IMG/VR virus record: IMGVR_UViG_3300048927_000329
Coordinates: 1-43,322 of that record
Length of the DNA stretch: 43,322 bases
Source: a virus
Direction: 5' to 3' (one strand)
Shown: in pieces, positions 1-8,262 of the stretch
Numbering within the stretch: position 1 is the stretch's first letter
How the letters are laid out: each line of letters starts with the position of its first letter
The notes under the pieces: model-generated
What the model was told of the DNA's origin: nothing
The model's input: only the letters and a program-made list of their open reading frames with translations
Databases searched by the model: none
Position numbers and translations under genes: made by a program

Positions 1-29
1 GCAAGCTACAATAGCGGGCTTGACCTTTA

Positions 30-116
30 GCGAAGGTGGCGAAATTGGTAGACGCACCAGGTTTAGGTCCTGACGCCGTAACAGGTGTAGGGGTTCGAGT
101 CCCCTCCTTCGCACCA
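30..116 (+). tRNA. tRNA-Leu (anticodon UAG), prophage attachment site
   Basis: The cloverleaf can be drawn by eye. The acceptor stem GCGAAGG (30-36) pairs with CCTTCGC (106-112) and is followed by the discriminator A and an encoded CCA (114-116). The anticodon loop TTTAGGT at 62-68 carries TAG at 64-66. A long variable arm and the T loop GTTCGAG (93-99) fit a class II leucine tRNA of 87 nt. The phage integrase gene ends 33 bp downstream and points at it, so the 3' end is very likely the attB/attL site. Integration appears to have left the tRNA intact. Confidence 0.95.
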
Positions 117-117
117 C
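91..117. other. inferred attL core at the tRNA 3' end
   Basis: Tyrosine integrases commonly recombine within the T-arm and acceptor part of tRNA genes, so that the phage copy restores the tRNA. The stretch from the T arm to the CCA end is the most likely shared core. The exact borders cannot be set because the right junction (attR) is not in this window. Confidence 0.45.
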
Positions 118-133
118 TAAACCCCCATAAAAT

Positions 134-180
134 CAATGACTTAGGTTTTTAGCCTGTCATTGTTTTGGGGTGTTTTGGGG
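134..180. repeat. inverted repeat and 10-bp direct repeat in the attL-proximal arm
   Basis: CAATGAC (134-140) and GTCATTG (155-161) form a perfect 7-bp inverted repeat around a T-rich loop. TGTTTTGGGG is repeated twice in tandem at 161-170 and 171-180. They lie between the tRNA and the 3' end of int, partly inside its last codons. They could be integrase arm sites or a terminator; nothing in the sequence decides this. Confidence 0.4.
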
Positions 181-1390
181 CCGTTCTGGCTCCAGAATGA
201 CAACTTAATGCCAGCTTTTCCCCGAACAGGCCCACGGCCTTGCCACCGGCATCGGGATCTGCGGACGGCATCCATTTTCCGTACACGCGGATGATCATGG
301 CCCAGTCCTTGTGGCCCATCTGTTGCGCCACCCACATTGGGTGTTCGCCGGCTGACAGCATCATGCTGGCGAAGGTGTGCCGCATTTGGTATGGCCTGCG
401 ATAACGCACGCCAGCCCGCTTGAGGGCCGTTGCCCAAATCTTCTGCACTGCTTGGCTGCTTGACCACCGTTCTCCGGTTCCCGGATTTCGGAATAGCTCC
501 CCGTGGGGTTCGGCGCCGACCCAGGTGTGCGCCTTCTGATCCGTAATCGCCTGGAGCGCTGGCGCCAGTATTTTCACCTCACGCCGGCTGGACTTGGTCT
601 TGGGCAATTCGGCCACCCCTTTTGCTGCGCGCGTAATTGCCTTTCGCACGAGGATCACGCCGCGGGCGAAATCGACATCTGACCAGTTCAGCGCTATCTG
701 TTCGCTAGGACGTAAACCGGTCCACAGGGCGACCACCGCATAATTGCGGGTCTGGTCAGGTAATTTGGACAGGATGGCCGTTTGTTCTTCGGGCGTGAAA
801 GGGTCCACCTCGTCGTCGTCGCCCTCGTCCACGGGCTGCTCCTGCCGGCTGTAGTGACGTCCGCGCATGCAGTTCTCATCTAGCACTTCGTCTTCGACCG
901 CATCATTCAGAGCCGACCGCAAGCAGCTTTGGACGTTGGAGAGGCGCTTGTTGCTCACGGGCTTATCGCCGCCCAGCCCCGCCAGCCAGGATTTGATCGC
1001 CGGCCACTTGAGTTCGCTCAGCATCACCGCACCGAACTGCGGAATCAGCAACCCATCAACGATGCTGCGATAGCCTTGGTAAGTGCTGGATTTGAGTGTC
1101 GGCTTGCGAGCGTCAAGCCAATCGTCCAGGTATTTTTCAACCGAAAGCACCTGGGCCGGTGATTCGGCATATTGGCTGGCGCGCTGGCTATTGGGAAAGG
1201 TGGCCGCGTAGTCGAATACGCCCGTTGCAATCGCATGCAGGATGGCCCCCCGGTGTTGCTCCGCGCGTTTCAGGTTAGCGGGCGTGGGCTTGAGAGGAAT
1301 CCGCTCACGGCACCGCCGCCCCTTGTATTGAAACGTGATTTCGATACTGTTTTCCGAGGCGGCTTTAACACCCCGTCCGTCTCTACCCAT
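149..1390 (-). CDS. int: phage tyrosine integrase
   Basis: This 413-residue site-specific recombinase integrates and excises the prophage at tRNA-Leu. Residues about 10-68 look like the Arm_DNA-bind_2 (DUF3596-like) arm-binding domain. A core-binding SAM-like domain spans about 83-175 and the catalytic domain about 196-375. The catalytic set is visible: R227 in TGLRPSE, K264 or K266 in LPKTKSS, R337 with H338 in QMRHTF, H360 in MGHKDW and the nucleophile Y370 in VYGKW. The usual first His of the HxxR box is Tyr here. The ATG at 1390 has GGAAGGA about 10 nt upstream. Its first 121 bp lie inside the 3' end of the upstream excisionase-like gene. Confidence 0.96.
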   Translation of the reverse strand: MGRDGRGVKAASENSIEITFQYKGRRCRERIPLKPTPANLKRAEQHRGAILHAIATGVFDYAATFPNSQRASQYAESPAQVLSVEKYLDDWLDARKPTLKSSTYQGYRSIVDGLLIPQFGAVMLSELKWPAIKSWLAGLGGDKPVSNKRLSNVQSCLRSALNDAVEDEVLDENCMRGRHYSRQEQPVDEGDDDEVDPFTPEEQTAILSKLPDQTRNYAVVALWTGLRPSEQIALNWSDVDFARGVILVRKAITRAAKGVAELPKTKSSRREVKILAPALQAITDQKAHTWVGAEPHGELFRNPGTGERWSSSQAVQKIWATALKRAGVRYRRPYQMRHTFASMMLSAGEHPMWVAQQMGHKDWAMIIRVYGKWMPSADPDAGGKAVGLFGEKLALSCHSGARTAPKHPKTMTG

Positions 1391-1548
1391 TTTTCATATC
1401 CTTCCATATCGATGAGAATTCGGCCGTCCGGCGCTTCCACCCACTCATGACCCTCGCGCCAGATCCCATCACGTTTTTTGGTGCGGATTGCGTCTTGAGA
1501 GTACCCGGTAAGCTCGGACGCCTTCTCGATGGTCACAAACCTAGCCAT
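1270..1548 (-). CDS. xis: putative excisionase (Xis-like DNA-binding protein)
   Basis: This small 92-residue protein has an N-terminal helix-turn-helix-like segment (VTIEKASELTGYSQDAIRTK, residues 5-24) followed by a wing-like part with WVEAPDGRILID and YEKWVE. That layout is typical of phage excisionase-like proteins encoded just upstream of int. Excisionases bend DNA at the att site and steer Int towards excision. The ATG at 1548 is preferred to the longer reading because homologous proteins begin at the HTH. The gene overlaps int by 121 bp and the upstream gene by 8 bp, so all three are probably on one mRNA. The family assignment is by pattern and position. Confidence 0.75.
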   Translation of the reverse strand: MARFVTIEKASELTGYSQDAIRTKKRDGIWREGHEWVEAPDGRILIDMEGYEKWVETDGVLKPPRKTVSKSRFNTRGGGAVSGFLSSPRPLT

Positions 1549-2446
1549 GCAGGGCCTCCGTGCGGTTGTCAGGGGGTGATTGCGGGGGCGCGGTGTCGCT
1601 CCCGTGCCCGCCGTCCTTGTCACCGGGCGGATGCACAGCGCACGGATGGCGCAGGGAGCCGTCACCCGTGGGGCAGGAGCAGACCGCCTCGCTGGCCTGG
1701 GGCGCGGCAGGATGCACGCCTTGTCGAGCAAGTCGCAAGACAGCGCGTACTTTGTCAGCGAGGTCGCGGCGCGAATAAATGCCGGCATTGAACAGCGTGC
1801 CGTCCTCGATTTTGTCCGCTATGACGCCTACCAGTCGCAGAGTTTCATCGTTCTGCTGCGCCACCCCGGCTACAGGGGCGCTTGCCACGTCCAGCACTCG
1901 GCGAAGCGCCCACTCTGCTTTGTTGCTCGGCCCCATTGCGTAGCCCGGCTGATCGTCGGGTAACTCTTCCAAGGCATCCAGGGCCGCGCCCAGGGCTTCG
2001 GCGTCTGCGCGGTCAACTTTGACGTGGCCGCCGTCGTCTTCCGAGTCATCAGCGACATTGAAGGCAGCGCGCGCCACGGCGATCAAGCCAGTAATTGCGT
2101 TGCGCTCAACGGGGGATAGGGCTACAGGGGCGCTTGCCAGGGCGGCGCGGCGTGCGCGCTCATCCCATGCCGCTCGGGCCAGAGTAAGCTCGTCAGTGCT
2201 GTATCCGATGTGGGATTTGACATTGGACGTTAGGATCCAATCCTCAAAATCCGCCCGCTCGTCGCCCGCCTGCACGCCCTCCGCGCGCAGCTTGGATAGC
2301 AGGGCGGATTCGATGGCGCGGGCAGTTGACAGATCGTCTCCAGCTCCCATCTGTGCGGCCACCGCATCGGCGTATAGCGGGCGAAGCGCTGCGAAGATTT
2401 CGTCATCCGTCAGCACGGGCTGGGCGGCGTTGTTCTGGTCGGTCAT
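1541..2446 (-). CDS. hypothetical phage early protein (301 aa)
   Basis: I recognise no domain in this 301-residue protein. It is acidic and Ala-rich, mostly helical in appearance, with a Pro/Gly-rich tail that carries a Cys cluster near residue 264 (CSCPTGDG). A similar CSCP motif ends the protein encoded at 6058-6534. The ATG at 2446 follows AAGGATCC and overlaps the methyltransferase stop as ATGA, which indicates translational coupling. It sits between xis and the methyltransferase in the leftward early block. Such proteins are usually non-essential mosaic genes. Confidence 0.75.
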   Translation of the reverse strand: MTDQNNAAQPVLTDDEIFAALRPLYADAVAAQMGAGDDLSTARAIESALLSKLRAEGVQAGDERADFEDWILTSNVKSHIGYSTDELTLARAAWDERARRAALASAPVALSPVERNAITGLIAVARAAFNVADDSEDDGGHVKVDRADAEALGAALDALEELPDDQPGYAMGPSNKAEWALRRVLDVASAPVAGVAQQNDETLRLVGVIADKIEDGTLFNAGIYSRRDLADKVRAVLRLARQGVHPAAPQASEAVCSCPTGDGSLRHPCAVHPPGDKDGGHGSDTAPPQSPPDNRTEALHG

Positions 2447-4467
2447 GCTGGGATCCTTTGCAGTTTGGCGTCCTGGCGGGACCAAGAGGCCATTTCGGGC
2501 AGGTTGGCGCGGACCAGCGCAGCCGCCAGGGGCGGGCAGACGCTGTTGCCGCACATGCGAACCTGAGCGTGTTTGGGCAGGCGCCGGCCGTTGATGGTCG
2601 GCGCGATGATGTAGTCCGCCGGGAAGCCCTGGGCGGCATACAGTTCGTGCGGCTCCAGCATGCGCATGCCGATATCCGCGATTTGATATTCCTGGCCGGC
2701 GACGGTGACAAGGCCCATGCGGTCCTTCGTCGGAATCGTGTGCATCGGGTCGGCGGCGCTCTGATTCTGGCCGCCTTGGCCGTAATACTTGACCAAGAAT
2801 GCGCGCACTTCGCCGACGTGGGTGCCGCCAGCCGTGACGGTGGCCACGGGCTCATCGGCGGCGCTGCCGGTGCATTGACCGCGCAGCTTCACCAAGTTGG
2901 AAGTGACCAGGCAACTGTCGGCCTTGGAGGTCAGCGTTTGGGCAGGTTCGGCCACGTCGCGCGGGCGGCTTTGCCCAGCCCTCCCGCCGCATCCGACCAG
3001 TTGCGCGGAAATCAGTCCTTGTTGACCGCCAGTCGTAAGGGTGGGGACAGGCGCATCCGCTGAGGCACCGCTATGACCGGTCGTATTCGTTATCAGGTGA
3101 GCCGTGACAAGGGCGTGATGATCTGCGGTCGTGATGGTGTGGCTCGGGCCATCCAGGGGGGCGCCTGCCCCTTCGTAGCCGCCGCCGTAGTGCTTCGCCA
3201 TGAAGGCGGACACCAGGGCATGCTTTCCGCCCTGCGCCGTCACGGTGCCAAGGGGGCGCGCCAGATCGAGAGCGCGGGGCGCTTGGCCTTCGCGTTCACC
3301 GTAGCCCACTTGAATCAGCGTCGGGGCGACCACCGCGAAATGCCCGCCCTTTACCTCGGCGCATTGCGTCCGCAGCGGCTCATCGGCGGGGAAATTGCGC
3401 TGCGTGGATCCGTTGGCATGTTCCGTCAGGTAGGGCACGACGACGCCCATGGCGTTACCCGTTCCGGGCCGCGCCTGCTCGCCACCGGCCGTGATGGTAT
3501 GCAAGGGTTCATCGAGCGGGGAACCGACGGCGCCGGCTCGGAACTTCGTGACGTGCGGCACGGCTAACGCCATGCCATGGCTGGCCGTCACCGTTTTCAA
3601 AGGTTCATGAATGCCACTACCCCGGAAGCATTCGTACACCGTCCGATTGCTGGTGTGATTGCATTTCACGATGAAGGGATCGGCCGCATCAAGGACATAG
3701 CGGCGAATCCCCCGCGCGATACGCTTCATGGTGGCCTCGGCCAGCGGCCGGGTGCGCTCGAAGATCGAGGGGCAGGGGATAGACCAGTCGATGCACTCGG
3801 CGGCGGTGCGCCAGGGCTTGAGCAGGCCGGACAGCACTTCCGGCGAAGTCGGGGCGCTATGCGTGGGCGAGGGCCAGACAATCGGCTGTCCGTCGCAGCG
3901 TGCGATGAGAAAGAGCCGCTTGCGGATCGTCGGAGCGCCGAAGTCGCAGGCGCGCAATTCCCTGTGTTCGACGCGGTAGCCCTTTTCTTGCAACTGGTGA
4001 ATGAAGGATTTGAACGTCTTGCCTTTGCGCTTGGGGCAAGGCTGGCCGTTTTCCAGCAGTGGCCCCCAGGTGCGGAACTCTTCGACGTTTTCGAGCATGA
4101 TCACGCGGGGACGCGCCAGGGCAACCCAGCGCAGCACAATCCAGGCCAGACCGCGGATGCGCTTCTCGCGGGGCTTGCCGCCCTTGGCTTTGCTGAAATG
4201 CTTGCAATCGGGGCTGAACCAGCCAAGACCTACGGGCCGGCCTTGCGTCACCTCCAGCGGGTCCACGTCCCACACAGATTCGCAGTAGTGGCGCGTCTGC
4301 GGGTGGTTCATGCTGTGCATCTGGATGGCTTCGGCATCGTGGTTAATGGCCACGTCAACACAGCGGCCGAGGGCCATTTCGATGCCAGTGGAAGCGCCGC
4401 CGCCACCAGCGAAATTGTCGACAATGATTTCTTGATTGATGTCCAGAACATACTGGTCACGGAGCAT
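2443..4467 (-). CDS. DNA cytosine-5 methyltransferase with expanded repeat domain
   Basis: This 674-residue enzyme is predicted to transfer a methyl group from S-adenosylmethionine to C5 of cytosine, probably to shield phage DNA from host restriction. Motif I is DNFAGGGGAS (17-26). Motif IV is SPDC with nucleophile C88, where PCQ is usual. Motif VI is ENV (126-128), motif VIII is TIRKR (180-184), and motif X holds GNSV (640-643). Between motifs VIII and IX is a long insert (about 287-590) of nine short repeats, where one target recognition domain is normal. The ATG at 4467 has GAGGAAGAG 5 nt upstream, so the longer TTG start at 4509 is not used here. Confidence 0.93.
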   Translation of the reverse strand: MLRDQYVLDINQEIIVDNFAGGGGASTGIEMALGRCVDVAINHDAEAIQMHSMNHPQTRHYCESVWDVDPLEVTQGRPVGLGWFSPDCKHFSKAKGGKPREKRIRGLAWIVLRWVALARPRVIMLENVEEFRTWGPLLENGQPCPKRKGKTFKSFIHQLQEKGYRVEHRELRACDFGAPTIRKRLFLIARCDGQPIVWPSPTHSAPTSPEVLSGLLKPWRTAAECIDWSIPCPSIFERTRPLAEATMKRIARGIRRYVLDAADPFIVKCNHTSNRTVYECFRGSGIHEPLKTVTASHGMALAVPHVTKFRAGAVGSPLDEPLHTITAGGEQARPGTGNAMGVVVPYLTEHANGSTQRNFPADEPLRTQCAEVKGGHFAVVAPTLIQVGYGEREGQAPRALDLARPLGTVTAQGGKHALVSAFMAKHYGGGYEGAGAPLDGPSHTITTADHHALVTAHLITNTTGHSGASADAPVPTLTTGGQQGLISAQLVGCGGRAGQSRPRDVAEPAQTLTSKADSCLVTSNLVKLRGQCTGSAADEPVATVTAGGTHVGEVRAFLVKYYGQGGQNQSAADPMHTIPTKDRMGLVTVAGQEYQIADIGMRMLEPHELYAAQGFPADYIIAPTINGRRLPKHAQVRMCGNSVCPPLAAALVRANLPEMASWSRQDAKLQRIPA
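2698..3609 (-). repeat. nine-unit protein repeat inside the methyltransferase
   Basis: Residues about 287-590 of the methyltransferase contain nine copies of a (D/A)xPxxT-x-T unit at residues 288, 319, 362, 403, 439, 471, 506, 538 and 572. They are 31-43 residues apart and are usually followed by AGGxHxLV or a relative. Examples are EPLKTVTA, DEPLHTITAGG, DGPSHTITTADHHALV and DEPVATVTAGG. The DNA copies have diverged, so this is an old protein-level repeat rather than a recent tandem duplication. It occupies the target-recognition position of the enzyme. Confidence 0.85.
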
Positions 4468-4522
4468 GATGACTCTTCCTCTTGGCAGAAGTACGATCGG
4501 CCCATCCAAATAAGGAGTGGCG

Positions 4523-5188
4523 ATGAAGGGATTGGTGGAAGTTGTGCGAGCAAACCGTTGCTGGGAAAACGTTTTTGCGCTTTTGCTCGTATCTCTGTCA
4601 GCGGTAGCGTCCTTCTTTGTCGCATTGACTGCTTTGAAGTGGAGCGGCTTGCTAAGCGCAGATGTGGCGAGCTGGGTGCAGGCGATTGGCTCTGTGTTGG
4701 CGCTGATTGGTGCGGTTTGGATTTCTGACCGCTCTTACCGTCGCTCCCAGGAGGACAGGCGGCGTGACCTTTTGAGCAAGGAGATGAGAGCGATAAACCG
4801 CGTCGAGGCAGGGATGGATGCTCTGCTCGTTAGAATTGAGGCAATGAAAGGAGCGCTGGAGCGGCGTCACGAAGTTGCTACTAGAGACGCAATCGAGGCG
4901 GTGGACTCCTGCCATGCGATGCTGAAGATTGCGCTAGATGGCTTGGATGAGGCTGGTGCCGTATGGGCGCGAGGGCACTTGGTGCTGCCAGAGATACCAA
5001 GAAGCGCCGAGAAAGCTCGCAAGCTCCAACATGCAATGAACCATGCGTTTTCCCACCCCAACTATGAGTTGGTAATGGCCCAGGCTGATTTCCGCTTGCA
5101 CCTCGCAAAGTTCTACGCGTCTGCGAACGCGGTTAAAGGTGCGTGTAAAGCGTTTATCGATAATCCGAGCTTTGCATCAGCGGATTAG
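4523..5188 (+). CDS. two-TM coiled-coil membrane protein, cargo (moron) gene A
   Basis: The function is unknown. This 221-residue protein has a hydrophobic helix at about 17-38 and a second at about 51-67. The motif SADVASWVQAIGS (45-57) enters the second helix. A charged, probably coiled-coil cytoplasmic part with SYRRSQEDRRRD follows. The ATG at 4523 has AAGGAG 5 nt upstream. It stands alone on the plus strand inside a minus-strand operon, divergent from the methyltransferase gene 55 bp away. That is the usual position of a separately expressed lysogenic cargo gene. It shares the ASWVQA-x-GS motif and overall plan with the protein at 9789-10463, so the two may be distant paralogues. Confidence 0.8.
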   Translation: MKGLVEVVRANRCWENVFALLLVSLSAVASFFVALTALKWSGLLSADVASWVQAIGSVLALIGAVWISDRSYRRSQEDRRRDLLSKEMRAINRVEAGMDALLVRIEAMKGALERRHEVATRDAIEAVDSCHAMLKIALDGLDEAGAVWARGHLVLPEIPRSAEKARKLQHAMNHAFSHPNYELVMAQADFRLHLAKFYASANAVKGACKAFIDNPSFASAD

Positions 5189-5266
5189 ATCTCTCATGAA
5201 GGTTTCGTTGATCGGGGCGAACGCCGATGGTGTGTTGCAGCAGCGAAATCTGGTCGCTGGTCGGCG

Positions 5267-6055
5267 TCATCGCTCGGCTCCATTTCCCTGCTCGGCTTTA
5301 CGCCGCACCCAGACGCAAACCGGCCCCCAGTCTTCGGTGTCGTGGATGGACAGAATGAACCAACCCCAGCCTTTAGGCTTGGGCGGCTTCCAGGCGCTTA
5401 TGTCGATGCCGGGATCTTTATCACCCCAGTAACTGACACATGCCGGGTGGTCGTCAGCTTCGCTTTCGAGGTATGCAATACAGGTTTCAAGTCGCTGGGA
5501 CTTGAACCAGGCGCTAGCATCAGCGCTTTGCCCTTCGTCGAATGAAGGGAACTCCGGATGTGTCCAATACCCATCCGCATCGCGCATGACGGGGGCGGGT
5601 TGGATGCCAATGGAAGCGCGGTAGTCCTTCCAGGAAATCCGCCCGAGTGCCGCGGAGCAAATGGCCGCGGCGCCAAACAGCGCCGACAGCATGTACTTTT
5701 CGTCGGCAAGGCACAGTACGACCAGAATGCAATGGACCATAAAGCCTACGATGTGCAGGCCCGAGTAGCGGAGGAAGTGATTCACCGCGCGTTTCCTTTG
5801 CCCTGCGGGGCTGCAATGGCGGCCGTGCGCCGCTTGTTCCAGATCTTCACTGGCCGTGTAGACCCAATAACTGCCGAGCCTCAGATAGCAGCCCGGTAGT
5901 TCGAAGCGCTGCCCCACGTCTGCGGGCGACACATGAGGCGGTTGCGCCGCCTGGCTCGATGACACTGGCGCAGAGGTCTCTGGGGTGCCGATGGCAGCGC
6001 TAAGGAGGTTGCTCAGGGCGGCGTCTTGGCTGGCGGGGGATTCGGGGGCGTCCAT
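5267..6055 (-). CDS. hypothetical two-TM phage membrane protein (262 aa)
   Basis: I cannot name a function. Two adjacent hydrophobic segments at about 98-117 and 120-137 form a hairpin in the membrane. The soluble C-terminal part ends in a motif around residues 229-251 (GWGWFILSIHDTEDWGPVCV) that I associate with other betaproteobacterial phage proteins. The ATG at 6055 is preceded by GAAGGA and lies 2 bp after the stop of the upstream gene. The long N-terminal extension open in this frame lies inside that upstream gene and is rejected. It is the last gene of the leftward operon before the plus-strand gene at 4523-5188. Confidence 0.75.
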   Translation of the reverse strand: MDAPESPASQDAALSNLLSAAIGTPETSAPVSSSQAAQPPHVSPADVGQRFELPGCYLRLGSYWVYTASEDLEQAAHGRHCSPAGQRKRAVNHFLRYSGLHIVGFMVHCILVVLCLADEKYMLSALFGAAAICSAALGRISWKDYRASIGIQPAPVMRDADGYWTHPEFPSFDEGQSADASAWFKSQRLETCIAYLESEADDHPACVSYWGDKDPGIDISAWKPPKPKGWGWFILSIHDTEDWGPVCVWVRRKAEQGNGAER

Positions 6056-6057
6056 GC

Positions 6058-6534
6058 TTAGTCCTTCGCACGTTGGCCGCAGGCGTCCGGGCAGCTGCAG
6101 GTGGACACGCCAGCCGTCGGATTGGCGGCGATGTAGTCCATCATTGCGTCCAGTTGGTCCGCCGTGGGATAGGCCAGTTGGGGAAGGTCCAGATGCTCCA
6201 TGGCGGCGGCCATCCTGATCGCACCAGAGCCAGTCGCGTCCGTCAGGACTTCGCGCAGGGTGATGTACCGTGCAGCATTGGCGTGGTCCACCTGGGCACG
6301 AATTGCCGCGTTGTGACGCTCGATGCGCCGGCCTTCGTCCAGGCCATCGGCGAAACCCTCCTGACGGTCTGCGGTGTTCCCCGTGCGCGCTACCGTTTCG
6401 TCGGCGGCATTCAGGGCGTCCCTGTAGCGCTGGCGGTCTTCGGGGGTCATGCGGCGAACCATGTCGGCCAAGAGCCGGTCGCAAAGGGCCGACAGCTTGT
6501 CATCGGGTTGGTCGATCTCTGCGGGGATAGTCAT
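6058..6534 (-). CDS. hypothetical phage early protein (158 aa)
   Basis: This acidic, helical 158-residue protein has no domain I recognise. Its tail carries four Cys in STCSCPDACGQ (about residues 144-154), which could bind a metal. A related CSCP motif occurs in the protein at 1541-2446. The start overlaps the parB-like stop as ATGA (6531-6534), so the two are likely translationally coupled. Confidence 0.75.
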   Translation of the reverse strand: MTIPAEIDQPDDKLSALCDRLLADMVRRMTPEDRQRYRDALNAADETVARTGNTADRQEGFADGLDEGRRIERHNAAIRAQVDHANAARYITLREVLTDATGSGAIRMAAAMEHLDLPQLAYPTADQLDAMMDYIAANPTAGVSTCSCPDACGQRAKD

Positions 6535-7331
6535 GCTGTCGGTTCCTGTTGTGGTTCAACGCCAAGCACCCAGCGCAGGGCAGCGGCGTAATCGCCATGG
6601 GCCTGTTCAAGTGCCTTTTGGATTTGGGTGCGGGACTTCAGCTTGGGGGCGCCGCCCATGATTTCCGCCTGCCGCCGGGACCGCTGATGCGGCTTGGCGT
6701 CTTTGCCGGCGTCCACCAGCTGGGCCACCTTTTCGCGCTGCTCCGCGGGGGTCAGTTTCGCCAGCGCCTTGGCATGCGTTAGGGTGACTTGCCCCGCCTC
6801 GACGGCGTCCTGGACGACCTTGGGGCAGTCCAGGAGGGCCAGCGTGTCGCGCACGGTGATAACCGAGCAGTTGTAGATCACGGCAATCTGATCTTCGCCA
6901 CGCCCCAGGGCCACATGCCTGCGCATCTTCTCCGCGCGACCGAGCGGGGTATCAGCGGTACGTGCTTCGTTCTCGCTCACGATCGCGTCCAGGGCATCCT
7001 GTCGCTTTCCTGCGTACACCACGCCGGGGATTAGGCGCTCGGCCACCCCTCGTTCGCGGCGCCATTTGTTCGCGAGAAGGGCGGCTTTGACGCGTTGTCG
7101 TCCGAAGACGACTTCGGTTTCCCCGGTCTCAGGGTTCTTGGATACCCCGATAGGCTCCAGCACGCCCTGATAGTCGATGTTGCGGGCCATCGCTTCGTCG
7201 ACGGGCAGATGCACGCGGGGGTCATAGAGCGGGCTGCCTTCGTCGGTCACAAGGACCAACTTGGCCGGATCGAAGTTCAGCGGGTTGCTTTGGCCGTCCG
7301 CGCCATAAACGTCTTTGGATTTCTTTGCCAT
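6531..7331 (-). CDS. ParB/Spo0J-type nuclease-domain DNA-binding protein
   Basis: This 266-residue protein has the ParB N-terminal domain with the GRQR box (77-80; GERR in classic ParB) and ENEAR (120-124), the second conserved ParB box. A helix-turn-helix follows at about 145-165 (DQIAVIYNCSVITVRDTLAL). ParB proteins bind parS-like sites, and the domain is a CTP switch in chromosomal ParB. There is no parA beside it, so it is more likely a regulator or DNA-organising factor than part of a partition system. It is cotranscribed with rdgC upstream and the 158-residue gene downstream. Confidence 0.88.
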   Translation of the reverse strand: MAKKSKDVYGADGQSNPLNFDPAKLVLVTDEGSPLYDPRVHLPVDEAMARNIDYQGVLEPIGVSKNPETGETEVVFGRQRVKAALLANKWRRERGVAERLIPGVVYAGKRQDALDAIVSENEARTADTPLGRAEKMRRHVALGRGEDQIAVIYNCSVITVRDTLALLDCPKVVQDAVEAGQVTLTHAKALAKLTPAEQREKVAQLVDAGKDAKPHQRSRRQAEIMGGAPKLKSRTQIQKALEQAHGDYAAALRWVLGVEPQQEPTA

Positions 7332-7346
7332 GTCGGATCCAGGTGA

Positions 7347-8246
7347 TCAGATGCGCTTTTCGCCGCCCAGGGCGTCGACCGTTTCGGCCAGGAGCTTCGC
7401 CAGTTCGCCGGTCATGAGGGTCATGTCCGAATCGAATTTCTCGGTATCGTTGGCGGCGGTGGTGTCGCTGCCTTCCTTCAGCACGTCCAAGGGCGACACG
7501 CGCTTGATATCGAGGCCTTCGGTCAGGACAAACGAGATCCGGTCAGCCCAGGTCAGGGCAAGGCGGGTACATTGCTTGCCGGACTGGATGTGCCGGCGGG
7601 CGTCTTCCGCGTCGATGGAGTGCTTCACGTAGCGGATAGCTGCACCGCTTTCGCCGGACGACCTGAGTTCAGTGTCCTGGTCGATGGTGAAGTTGCCAGG
7701 GGCTTCGTCTTCTGCCAGCCAACCCGTCATTGCCGCGGCAGGGGACTGCGCGACGTAGAGGTTTTCGAGGGGGAAGGGTTCAATGCACTTGGCGAGGATC
7801 CCGATCACTTCGTCCGCCCTGGCAGAGGCGGCGGCGTCGATCACAAGCCACCGGTTCAGCGGGTCGATCCAAACGCGGGTGTCGCGGTAGATGCTGAAAG
7901 CCCGGGGCAGTAGTTCGTCGGTGACTTTCTCCTTGATTTCCTTCATCTGCTTGCGGCCCGGCTTGTAGCCTTGCTGCTCTTCGATCTCCTGGGCGCGGAA
8001 CTTCGCCACCTGGTTAATGACCGACGGGGGCAGCAACTTCTTTTTGGCGCGCAAGGACAGCAGGATTTGGCCGTTGACGACGTGAGCCAGACCTTCATTC
8101 TCACGGGGTGGAACCCAGCCGATTGACTGCATTTCCAGATTGTTGCCGGGCTGGTAGGCCTGGCGCGCCAGAGCGGCTTCCAGGTCGTCACCGAACAACG
8201 TCCAGGCGGCGGACAGGCGGTAGGGCTTGAGGTTCTTGAACCACAT
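7347..8246 (-). CDS. rdgC: recombination-associated protein RdgC
   Basis: At 299 residues it is close to the usual 303 of bacterial RdgC. It begins with the family start [12 protein letters not shown] and later shows [18 protein letters not shown] and the [13 protein letters not shown] strand. RdgC forms a ring around double-stranded DNA and limits RecA activity. Phage and conjugative copies may protect or tune recombination of incoming DNA. The ATG at 8246 is chosen because homologues start there and AAGGCACCTCCC precedes it; the longer open frame upstream overlaps the next gene. It belongs to the leftward early operon. Confidence 0.93.
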   Translation of the reverse strand: MWFKNLKPYRLSAAWTLFGDDLEAALARQAYQPGNNLEMQSIGWVPPRENEGLAHVVNGQILLSLRAKKKLLPPSVINQVAKFRAQEIEEQQGYKPGRKQMKEIKEKVTDELLPRAFSIYRDTRVWIDPLNRWLVIDAAASARADEVIGILAKCIEPFPLENLYVAQSPAAAMTGWLAEDEAPGNFTIDQDTELRSSGESGAAIRYVKHSIDAEDARRHIQSGKQCTRLALTWADRISFVLTEGLDIKRVSPLDVLKEGSDTTAANDTEKFDSDMTLMTGELAKLLAETVDALGGEKRI

Positions 8247-8262
8247 GGGGAGGTGCCTTGTT

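Noticed and set aside
2019-4728. Long plus-strand frames across the methyltransferase region
   Set aside because: They are antisense shadows; the minus frame contains ordered methyltransferase motifs.
6531-7331. Plasmid-type partition system suggesting a linear or circular plasmid prophage
   Set aside because: There is no ParA and an integrase plus tRNA attachment site are present.
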